NCBI RefSeq assembly: GCF_031846415.1
Contig: NZ_JAVRHT010000004.1
Location: forward strand, 62,001 to 126,000
Reading direction: 5' to 3'
DNA from: Rubrivirga litoralis
GTDB lineage: Bacteria > Bacteroidota > Rhodothermia > Rhodothermales > Rubricoccaceae
Length of the DNA stretch: 64,000 nucleotides
The position numbers were made by a program, and so were the translations under genes. Positions 46,267 through 53,467 of this stretch are shown piece after piece. A model generated the notes under the pieces. It saw only the letters and a list, made by a program, of their open reading frames with translations, searched no databases and was not told where the DNA came from. Position 1 is the first letter of the stretch. Each line of letters opens with the position of its first letter.

Positions 46267-46995
46267 CTAGGGCGCCGGCTCCGCCCCGCCCTCGGCGGGC
46301 GCGAGCCGGTAGCCCACGCCGCGGATCGTCTCGACGCGCGGCGGGTGCGAGGCGCGCGAGGCGCCCTCGGCGTCGGCGAGGCGCTGGCGGAGCCCGCTGA
46401 CGGTCACGTCGAGGGCGTTGTCGGTCACGTAGAGCGCGTCGCCCCAGACGCGTTCGGCGAGGACCGTCCGCGAGAGCGCGTCGCCGGCGCTGCGCAGGAG
46501 CACCTCGAGCAGGGCGTACTCCTTGGGGCGGAGCGTGAGGACGGCCTCGCCGCCCGGTCCGTCCATCGTCGCGCGGCGGCGCTCGGCGTCGAGCGTGAGC
46601 GGGCCGACCGAGACGGTCCGCTCGACGTCCGAGAGCGGCGGGCGGCGGAGCAGCGCGCGGAGCCGGGCCACGAGCTCCTCGAAAGCGAACGGCTTGGGGA
46701 GGTAGTCGTCGGCGCCGGCGTCGAGGCCGGCCACCCGGTGCTCGACGTCGGCGAGCGCCGTCAGCATGAGGACCGGCTGGTCCTTGCCCGCGGCCCGGAC
46801 GCGCTCGACGAGCGTCTTGCCGTCGCCGCGGGGCAGCCGCCAGTCGACGACGAAGGCGTCGTAGGCGTTGGCGAGCGCGAGCCGCTCGCCGGCCTCGGCG
46901 TCGGCGGCGAGGTCCACGCGGTAGCCCTCCTCCTCCAGCCCGCGCTGGACGGCGCCCGCCAGGCGGGCCTCGTCTTCGATGAGCAGGATCCACAT
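46267..46995 (-). CDS. OmpR-family response regulator, probable copper response
   Basis: A 242-residue regulator. The receiver domain has the acidic pocket E7-D8, the phosphorylation site D51 in VVDWRLPRGDG, T79-type switch in LMLTALAD and the lysine in DDYLPKPF. The C-terminal winged helix (about 128-235) has LTLRPKEYALLEVLLR and VETIRGVGYRL. It resembles CusR and other heavy-metal regulators. It is divergent from the multicopper oxidase gene; the 220-bp gap between them holds candidate operator 47138-47156. The start is directly preceded by CCACCCCGCCC. Confidence 0.88.
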   Translation of the reverse strand: MWILLIEDEARLAGAVQRGLEEEGYRVDLAADAEAGERLALANAYDAFVVDWRLPRGDGKTLVERVRAAGKDQPVLMLTALADVEHRVAGLDAGADDYLPKPFAFEELVARLRALLRRPPLSDVERTVSVGPLTLDAERRRATMDGPGGEAVLTLRPKEYALLEVLLRSAGDALSRTVLAERVWGDALYVTDNALDVTVSGLRQRLADAEGASRASHPPRVETIRGVGYRLAPAEGGAEPAP

Positions 46996-47137
46996 GGGCG
47001 GGGTGGTCTGGGGCGGCGTGAACTGGGGGCGGGGCGGTCGGGCACCTTACCACCGTTCCGCCGGCGTCCCCGGGCGGTCGGCCGCCCCGCCCCGCCCGCA
47101 GGACACGGTGGGCGCCTTCACCGAGTCTTGGACGTCC

Positions 47138-47156
47138 ACCTTAGCGCCTTTTAAGG
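47138..47156 (+). promoter_or_regulatory. candidate copper operator 1 (upstream of multicopper oxidase)
   Basis: ACCTTAGCGCCTTTTAAGG, containing the perfect dyad CCTTA-N8-TAAGG, 59 bp before the ATG of the multicopper oxidase gene. Three close relatives lie upstream of other copper genes. The other bases of this gap show no gene. Confidence 0.65.
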
Positions 47157-47215
47157 CCTTTCGCCGCACGCCGTCGTGCCGCGCCCGTTGGAAGGACCGC
47201 ACCCGCCCCGCCCGC

Positions 47216-49138
47216 ATGGACCGCCGCCTCTTCCTCCGCAACGCCTCCGCCGTCGGCGCGCTCGCCGGCCTGAGCGCCCTCACGCCGGCCTGGGCGCGCC
47301 CGGCGCTCGCGGCGGGTCCGGCCCGCGCCGCCGGCCTCGCGCCCACGCGGCGCGCGGGCGGGCTGGTCGAGTACGACCTGACGATCGACCGGACGCCGGT
47401 CACGTTCAACGGGCGGACCGGCTCGGCGGTGACCATGAACGGGAGCGTGCCCGGCCCGCTGCTGCGGTTCACCGAGGGCGACGAGGCCGTGATCCGCGTC
47501 CACAACCGGCTCGACGAGCAGACGTCGGTCCACTGGCACGGGCTCATCCTCCCGAACGCCATGGACGGCGTGCCGAAGGTGAACTTCCCCGGCATCGAGG
47601 CCCGCTCGACGTTCGAGTACCGCTTCCCGATCCGCCAGTTCGGGACGTACTGGTGTCACAGCCACTCGGCGTTCCAGGAGCAGCAGGGGCACTACGCCCC
47701 GCTCGTCATCGACCCGGCCGGGCCGGAGCCCTACGCCTTCGACCGCGAGCTGATCGTGGTCCTGTCGGACTGGACGTTCGAGGACCCCCACGACGTGCTC
47801 GCCACGCTCAAGAAGCGGGCGAACTACTACAACTTCCAGCGCCAGACCGTCGCCGGCCTCGTGGCCGGGGAGGGCATGGACCCGGGCGCCCGGCTGGACT
47901 GGGACCGGATGCGGATGGACCCGACCGACATCGCCGACATCACCGGGGCGACGTACACGTTCCTCATGAACGGGCAGGCCCCCGACCCGGGGTGGTCGGG
48001 CCAGTTCCGGCCCGGCGAGCGGGTCCGCCTCCGCTTTATCAACGCGAGCGCGGGCACGTTCTACGACGTCCGCATCCCGGGCCTCGACCTCACCGTCGTC
48101 CAGGTGAGCGGCCAGCACGTGCAGCCGGTCACGGTCGAGGAGTTCCGCATGGGGATCGCCGAGACGTACGACGTCGTCGTCACGCCGGGCGACCGGGCCT
48201 ACACCGTGTTCGCCGAGTCCATGGACCGCTCGGGCTACGCCCGCGGCACGCTCGCGCCCCGCCCGGGCATGACGGCGCCGGTCCCCGAGCGGCGCGAGCG
48301 GCCCTCGCTCACGATGATGGACATGGGGATGGACCACGGGTCGATGGGCGGCATGGACCACGGCGCGATGGGCCACGAGGGCGCCGCCGCGGGCGGGGCG
48401 GGCGGGGCGGCGCACGCGGGCATGGACCACGGCGCCGCCGGCCACGGCGCGATGGCGATGGGTGGGGCGGCGATGGGCGGGGCGGCGGCGGGCGCGGTGG
48501 CCGCGGGCGACGTGGCCGAGCCCGGCGTCGACCGCACCGGGCTCCGCCCGCCGGGCACGCTCCCCGAGGTCACGCCGCACGGCCCGGACGACCACGGCGG
48601 CGCGAACGCGATGGCCCCGGACCAGACGCGGAGCCGGCTCCACGAGCCCGGCGTCGGGCTGGGCGACGACGGCCGCCGCGTGCTCGTCTACACCGACTTG
48701 AGGGCGCTCTACCCCGAGCCGCGCCGGGCGCCCGACCGCGAGGTCGAGCTCCACCTGACGGGCAACATGGAGCGCTACATGTGGGGGATCAACGGGAAGA
48801 CGTACGCCGAGGAGCCGCTCATCCCGATGGTCTACGGCGAGCGCCTGCGCCTGACGATGGTGAACGACACCATGATGAACCACCCGATGCACCTCCACGG
48901 CATGTGGATGGAGCTCGAGAACGGCCACGGCGACGTGATCCCGCGCGTCCACACCGTCGTCGTGAAGCCGGCCGAGCGGCTCTCGCTCCTCATCGACGTG
49001 GACGCGCTCGGGCCGTGGGCCTTCCACTGCCACATCCTCTATCACATGGACCTCGGCATGTTCAGGGTGGCCATGGTCCAGCGGCCCGGCGAGGTGCCGC
49101 CCGAGGCGCTCGCCGCCTCGTACACGCCTCAGGGCTAG
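47216..49138 (+). CDS. copA: copper-resistance multicopper oxidase (CopA/PcoA type), Tat-exported
   Basis: A 640-residue periplasmic oxidase that oxidises Cu(I). The Tat signal DRRLFLRNASAVGALAG is at 2-18. The copper ligands are all present: HWHG (H106, H108), WCHSH (H148, H150), NHPMHLHG near 570 and the type 1/trinuclear motif FHCHILYHMDLGMF near 610-623. A Met/His/Gly-rich insertion (about 365-440, with GMDHGSMGGMDHGAMGH) is the usual extra copper-binding segment but is unusually Ala/Gly-rich because GGGCGGGGCGG motifs occur in it. Heads the plus-strand copper operon. Not to be confused with the P-type ATPase of the same name at 53468. Confidence 0.93.
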   Translation: MDRRLFLRNASAVGALAGLSALTPAWARPALAAGPARAAGLAPTRRAGGLVEYDLTIDRTPVTFNGRTGSAVTMNGSVPGPLLRFTEGDEAVIRVHNRLDEQTSVHWHGLILPNAMDGVPKVNFPGIEARSTFEYRFPIRQFGTYWCHSHSAFQEQQGHYAPLVIDPAGPEPYAFDRELIVVLSDWTFEDPHDVLATLKKRANYYNFQRQTVAGLVAGEGMDPGARLDWDRMRMDPTDIADITGATYTFLMNGQAPDPGWSGQFRPGERVRLRFINASAGTFYDVRIPGLDLTVVQVSGQHVQPVTVEEFRMGIAETYDVVVTPGDRAYTVFAESMDRSGYARGTLAPRPGMTAPVPERRERPSLTMMDMGMDHGSMGGMDHGAMGHEGAAAGGAGGAAHAGMDHGAAGHGAMAMGGAAMGGAAAGAVAAGDVAEPGVDRTGLRPPGTLPEVTPHGPDDHGGANAMAPDQTRSRLHEPGVGLGDDGRRVLVYTDLRALYPEPRRAPDREVELHLTGNMERYMWGINGKTYAEEPLIPMVYGERLRLTMVNDTMMNHPMHLHGMWMELENGHGDVIPRVHTVVVKPAERLSLLIDVDALGPWAFHCHILYHMDLGMFRVAMVQRPGEVPPEALAASYTPQG

Positions 49139-49231
49139 CCGCCCCGCCCGACCACCCCGCCCGGGCCACTAGCCGCCCCGCCCGCCCCGCCCGGCCGCCC
49201 CCCGAGGGCGGGGCGGGAGACCCGACGCTCC

Positions 49232-50020
49232 ATGCCCCGACGCCTCGCCCTCGCCGCCCTCCTCGCCGCCGCCCCGCTCGCGGCGGCCCAGACCCCCGAG
49301 GGGGACGGCGAAGCCAACGCGCCGCCGTTCCCCGAGTACCCCGACTTCCGGCCCGGCGCCGTCGCCGCGGCCGACCAGAAGCTGTACAGCCTCGCGCTCC
49401 TCGACCTGTTCGAGGTGGCGCCGGCCGGCGCGGGCGTCCCGGCCCGCGTCGAGGGGTTCTACCGGATCGGGACCGACTACAACAAGGTCTACCTCAAGGC
49501 CGAGGGCGAGGGGCTGGTCGCCGAGGGCGAGGGCGGGGTGGAGGCGCAGGTCCTCTACAGCCGGCTCGTCACGGAGTACTTCGAGGCCCAGGCCGGGCTC
49601 CGCCTCGACACCGAGTTCGGCGACGGCGACGTGCGCGCTCGCCCCCAGCTCGCCGTCGGCCTGGAGGGGCTGGCGCCCTACTTTTTCGAGGTCGAACCCG
49701 CGCTCTTCGTCTCGTACAAGGGCGACGTGTCCGCCCGCCTCGAAGGCTCGTACGACCTCCTCCTGACCCAGCGACTCGTGCTCCAGCCCGAGGCCGAGGT
49801 GAACCTGGCCGTCCAGCGCGTCGAGGACTGGGGCGTCGGGACCGGCCTGAACGACATCGAGGTCGGGCTCCGGCTCCGCTACGAGATCCAGCGCGAGGTG
49901 GCCCCCTACGTCGGCGTGAGCTGGCTGAACCGCTTTGGCGAGGCCCACGACATCGCCCGGGCCGAGGGCGAGCCCACGTCGGAGGCCTTTGTCGTGTTCG
50001 GCCTCCGCCTCTGGCGGTAG
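49232..50020 (+). CDS. copB: copper resistance protein B (outer-membrane barrel)
   Basis: A 262-residue outer-membrane protein. A signal peptide ending AAAQ (about 1-20) precedes a barrel with the CopB family marks YRIGTDYNKVYLKAEGEG, YEIQREVAPYVGVSW and a C-terminal aromatic/Arg strand FGLRLWR. It works beside the multicopper oxidase in copper sequestration or release, as in pcoAB/copAB. The Met/His-rich N-terminal tract of Pseudomonas CopB is absent; that feature appears instead in the next gene. It lies 93 bp after the oxidase gene. Confidence 0.88.
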   Translation: MPRRLALAALLAAAPLAAAQTPEGDGEANAPPFPEYPDFRPGAVAAADQKLYSLALLDLFEVAPAGAGVPARVEGFYRIGTDYNKVYLKAEGEGLVAEGEGGVEAQVLYSRLVTEYFEAQAGLRLDTEFGDGDVRARPQLAVGLEGLAPYFFEVEPALFVSYKGDVSARLEGSYDLLLTQRLVLQPEAEVNLAVQRVEDWGVGTGLNDIEVGLRLRYEIQREVAPYVGVSWLNRFGEAHDIARAEGEPTSEAFVVFGLRLWR

Positions 50021-50067
50021 CGAGCGCCCCCCCAACCGACCACGTTTCCCACTCGACTCCCCTGCCG

Positions 50068-51102
50068 ATGACCCGCACGCTCTTCCTAGGCGCCGCCCTT
50101 CTCGCCGCGCCCGCCGCCCTCGCCCAGCAGCACGGCGACATGGACCACTCGCAAATGGACCACAGCCAGATGGACCATTCCCAGATGCAGGGGATGGATC
50201 ACGGCTCGATGGATCACGACGCGCTCATGGCGCTCCACATGCGCATGATGGCTGACCCCGAGATTCACGCTGCCATGCAGGCCGATCCCGAGATGCGGGC
50301 GCTCATGGCCGGGGCGATGTCGGCGACGGACCACGGAGGCATGGACCACACGACGCCGATGAACGCCGACGCCCGCGCCGCCGCGATGGACCGGATGCGC
50401 GAGCGGATGGCGGCGCTGTCGCCCGACGAGCACGCCGCGTTCATGGCCCAGATGGAGGCCTCGCACCGGCGCCTCCTCGCCAGCCCCGCCGTCCACATGC
50501 GCGCGATGGCCGACCCCGAGCTGCGCCGGATGATGGAGGACATGCCGGGCGGGATGCCGGGCATGGGCGGGGCGGACCAGGGTTCGATGGACCACGACGG
50601 GATGGACCACGGCTCGATGGAGGGCATGAATCACGACCAGATGCCGGGCACGGGCCACGCGGGCGCGGACCACGCCGCGGGCGTCGCCATGCAGCGGCGG
50701 AACGCCGGCGCCCTCCGCAACGACGACGAGCGCCCCGCCACGCCGACCGTCGGGCCGGAAGCGTTCGACGCCTCCGCGACTGCCGACCGCTTCCACGCCG
50801 CGCTCGCGGCCGGGGACCGCGAGGCGGTCAGGGTCCTCCTGCTCCCCGACGCCGTGGTCCTCGGGGGCGGTCAGGCCGAGGCCCGGAACGAGTACCTCGG
50901 CGGCCGCTTTGCCCGCGACGCGGCCCTCCTCGCCGGCGCCCCGCCCGAGCCCCTGTTCCGCCGGACGACCGTCGCCACCGAGTCGGCGTGGGTCGCCTCG
51001 GCGCAGCAGGTCGGCGACGCCCGGATAGCCGAGCTCCTCGTGATGAAGCAGACGCCCGAGGGCTGGCGGATCTCGGCCGTCCACTGGTCCTCGGCACGTT
51101 AG
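50068..51102 (+). CDS. Met/His-rich copper-binding protein fused to an NTF2-like domain
   Basis: A 344-residue exported protein (signal about 1-19, ending AALAQQ). The first half is dominated by MDH words: DMDHSQ is repeated three times near 24-38, followed by GMDHGSMDHD, GGMDHTTPM and, near 180-205, SMDHDGMDHGSMEGMNHDQM. These are typical methionine/histidine ligands for Cu(I)/Cu(II). The last 120 residues (FDASATADRFHAALAAGDREAVRVLLLPDAVVLGGG ... LLVMKQTPEGWRISAVHWS) fold as a SnoaL/DUF4440-type NTF2-like domain. I know of no characterised protein with this fusion. It is the third gene of the operon, 47 bp after copB. Confidence 0.75.
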   Translation: MTRTLFLGAALLAAPAALAQQHGDMDHSQMDHSQMDHSQMQGMDHGSMDHDALMALHMRMMADPEIHAAMQADPEMRALMAGAMSATDHGGMDHTTPMNADARAAAMDRMRERMAALSPDEHAAFMAQMEASHRRLLASPAVHMRAMADPELRRMMEDMPGGMPGMGGADQGSMDHDGMDHGSMEGMNHDQMPGTGHAGADHAAGVAMQRRNAGALRNDDERPATPTVGPEAFDASATADRFHAALAAGDREAVRVLLLPDAVVLGGGQAEARNEYLGGRFARDAALLAGAPPEPLFRRTTVATESAWVASAQQVGDARIAELLVMKQTPEGWRISAVHWSSAR

Positions 51103-51510
51103 GCTCCTCCTGGGTGGGACCCCGCCGTCCCGCACGGCGGCCGGGTCCGGCCCCTCTCGTCTACGGACCTCCCCGCCCTCCCCTCCGGCGCCGCCGTGAC
51201 CGTTGGGTCTGGCCGCGCCAGAGGCCCGGCGTGGGCCGCTCGCGCCTCTCGACGGCTTTCGCAATGATCGTCCTGTCGGCGTTCGGGCGGGGCGGGAGGA
51301 GTCGCGGCGTTACCGACCGTAAGGCGCGCTAGGGGCGGGGCGGCCTCGGGGGCAGGGCGGCGCGCGTCGGCCTCCGCCAACTCGGTGGCCCGCCGCCGCC
51401 CCGCCCGGACGCTGCGGCCCGCCGGCGTTCCATGCGACGCCGCCTACACGACACCGCCCCGCCCATGGCGTGGGCGGGGCGGCCATCGTCGCTGCCCGCT
51501 GCCCGCTCGA

Positions 51511-51529
51511 ACCTGAGTGGGTTTTAAGG
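51511..51529 (+). promoter_or_regulatory. candidate copper operator 2 (upstream of Cys-rich copper protein)
   Basis: ACCTGAGTGGGTTTTAAGG, 69 bp before the ATG at 51599. The rest of the 496-bp gap 51103-51598 contains GGGCGGGG motifs, a GCTGCCC doublet at 51491 and an imperfect palindrome near 51431, but no gene I can support. Confidence 0.6.
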
Positions 51530-51598
51530 GCTCCCCGCCGAACCATCGGCCCGGGCGCTTGTGAGACGGAAGCCTTTCCAACCCACCCCTACGCTTCC

Positions 51599-52012
51599 AT
51601 GCGCACCCAGGACATCCTCTCCAAGCACCCCAATCCGTCCCAGAACCTCGACCAGATCGTCGCGCTCGTCAACTCGGCCTTTGCCTGTGAGCAGTGCTGC
51701 ACGTCGTGCGCCGACGCCTGCCTCAACGAGGACGGCGACATGGACCTCCGGTACTGCATCCGCACCAACCTCGACTGCGCCGACATCTGCGCCACGACCG
51801 GCCGCGCGCTCTCGCGCCAGACCCAGCCCAACGTGCAGCTTCTCCGCGCTCAGCTCGAGGCGTGCCGGATCGCGTGCGACGCCTGCGCCGACGAGTGCGA
51901 AAAGCACGCCGACGTGCACGACCACTGCCGCGTGTGCATGGAGTGCTGCCGCGAGTGCTCCGACGCCTGCCGGTCGCTCCTCCAGGCGATGCCCCAGGGC
52001 GCAGCGGCGTAG
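51599..52012 (+). CDS. four-helix-bundle copper-storage protein (Csp/DUF326)
   Basis: A 137-residue protein with 18 cysteines arranged in CxxxC and CxxC patterns along four helices (CEQCCTSCADAC, CIRTNLDCADIC, CRIACDACADEC, CRVCMECCRECSDAC). This is the Csp copper-storage fold, in which the cysteines line the bundle core and hold many Cu(I) ions. No signal peptide is evident, so it is likely a cytosolic Csp3-type store. The ATG begins the first helix. The upstream candidate operator suggests its own copper-regulated promoter. Confidence 0.9.
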   Translation: MRTQDILSKHPNPSQNLDQIVALVNSAFACEQCCTSCADACLNEDGDMDLRYCIRTNLDCADICATTGRALSRQTQPNVQLLRAQLEACRIACDACADECEKHADVHDHCRVCMECCRECSDACRSLLQAMPQGAAA

Positions 52013-52125
52013 CCCGCTCGCCGGGTCCGTCGACAAGGTGGCTATACGGTGGAGGCGGACCGCCGTCTGACCCGTTGCGGCGGAACGGGGAGGGCCTGGA
52101 ACACCACGCTCTCCCCGACCTGGGG

Positions 52126-52986
52126 CTACCGGACGAGGATCTCGACCGCAACCGGGTTCCCCCCGCGCACAACCGGCTGGTCCGGCGACCCAGCGCCCTG
52201 GAACTCGAACCGGCCGATCTCGCCGGAGTCGTCGTGGAGCATGACGTAGAGCGGGCCGGGCGGGGCGGCGTCGAGGTCGACCGGGACGCGCTCGGTCGTC
52301 CCGTGTTGGACGAACGAGCGGCCGACGACGCGCGAGATGTCCGCCCCGCCCCCGGCGGCCTCGGGGTGCACCACGACCCAGCTGTCGGAGGCCACCTTCA
52401 CGGAGTCCACGATGAGGACGTCGCCGACGAACAGGGCGTCGTCGGCGAAGAGGGCGGGGGCGCCGGGCACGGGGCCGGTCCGCGCGCTCGAGCCGCCCGT
52501 CACCGGGGGGACCGACGGCGGGACGGGTTCGGCGTCGAGGTCTGAGCCTTCGAGGTCGCCGATGAGCGCCTCCATCTCGGCGATCTCGCGCCGCTGTGCC
52601 AGGATGATCTCGTCGGCGAGACGGCGCACGCGGGGGTCGGAGATGTTGGCCCGCTCGCTCGTCAGGATGGCGATGGAGTGGTGCGGGATCATCGCCTTCA
52701 TCCACGACACGTCGTCGACCGTCGTCTGGCTGCGGGCGAAAAAGAGGCCCGCCGCGAACAAGACCGCCGAGCCTATAAAGATGGCGACGTTTGCCTTCTT
52801 GTTGTCGTACATGTCGAGCATCCACGACAGCATCACGATGGCCATCATCGAACCCATAAACACGGCCATCCAAAACCGCGTCTGGCTCCACCACGCGTCG
52901 TCGAGCGTGTAGATGGTGGCGTACATGAGGCCGAACATGATCACCGTGGAGGTGGCGATCATGCCGAAGAAGCGTTTGTAGGACAT
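52126..52986 (-). CDS. DUF305 membrane protein with C-terminal DUF7282-like domain
   Basis: A 286-residue protein. Three membrane helices (about 8-28, 38-58, 68-84) precede a DUF305 helical domain (about 88-145) with WMKAMIPHHSIAILTSERA and RRLADEIILAQRREIAEM; its paired histidines and methionines suit metal binding. The last part (about 180-286; VIDSVKVASDSWVVVHPEA, VVGRSFVQHGT, PVDLD) is a beta domain like those annotated DUF7282. DUF305 genes are frequent in copper clusters. It converges on the Csp gene and has a candidate operator 78 bp upstream of its start. Confidence 0.82.
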   Translation of the reverse strand: MSYKRFFGMIATSTVIMFGLMYATIYTLDDAWWSQTRFWMAVFMGSMMAIVMLSWMLDMYDNKKANVAIFIGSAVLFAAGLFFARSQTTVDDVSWMKAMIPHHSIAILTSERANISDPRVRRLADEIILAQRREIAEMEALIGDLEGSDLDAEPVPPSVPPVTGGSSARTGPVPGAPALFADDALFVGDVLIVDSVKVASDSWVVVHPEAAGGGADISRVVGRSFVQHGTTERVPVDLDAAPPGPLYVMLHDDSGEIGRFEFQGAGSPDQPVVRGGNPVAVEILVR

Positions 52987-53064
52987 GCTAGCGTCGAGGG
53001 AGCGGGTGCAGAGGTGGATCGGGGTCCTACTCCTGTCGCCCCTGCGGGATCGGGAAGCGGGAGC

Positions 53065-53083
53065 ACCTGAGCGGCTTTTAAGG
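53065..53083 (-). promoter_or_regulatory. candidate copper operator 3 (upstream of DUF305 gene)
   Basis: Plus-strand ACCTGAGCGGCTTTTAAGG, that is CCTTAAAAGCCGCTCAGGT on the coding strand, 78 bp before the DUF305 start and within the 219-bp gap to copZ. Confidence 0.6.
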
Positions 53084-53205
53084 CCCGCCGTGTAGGGCCC
53101 GCCGCGGCGAGCCGAGGGACCGCCCCGCCCCCGCGTCTCTGGCTGTGGGGCGGGGTGGAGACGCCGGCCCGGCGCCCATTCAGGTTCGCAAGCCGGGCAG
53201 GTGGC

Positions 53206-53433
53206 TCAGGCAGCCTCGAAGACGGGCTGGAACCCGGCGTCCTCGACGGCTTGCCAGACAGCCTCGCGGTCCGCCCCGCCCGAGAGGCGGACGACGGCGG
53301 GGCCGTCGAGCGTGAGCTGCTCGACCTCGACGCCGGGCGTGCGGTCCAGGGCCTTGGTTGCCGAAGCGACGCAGCCGCCGCAGGTCATGCCTTCGATGCC
53401 AAAGCGGAGGGTGGTTTCGGTCGGCGTGCTCAT
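53206..53433 (-). CDS. copZ: copper chaperone, heavy-metal-associated domain
   Basis: A 75-residue HMA-fold chaperone with the GMTCGGC metal site (C18 and C21) and the beta-alpha-beta-beta-alpha-beta pattern ending in AVEDAGF. It would carry Cu(I) to the P-type ATPase. It starts 34 bp after the ATPase stop on the same strand, so it is the second gene of a copA-copZ operon. Confidence 0.93.
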   Translation of the reverse strand: MSTPTETTLRFGIEGMTCGGCVASATKALDRTPGVEVEQLTLDGPAVVRLSGGADREAVWQAVEDAGFQPVFEAA

Positions 53434-53467
53434 GACGGGTAGGGAAGAGGAAAAAAGGGCGGGGTAG

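Noticed and set aside
51103..51598. Small open frames in the 496-bp gap before the Cys-rich protein
   Set aside because: No family signature and Arg/Pro-rich composition; the only feature supported there is the operator-like motif.
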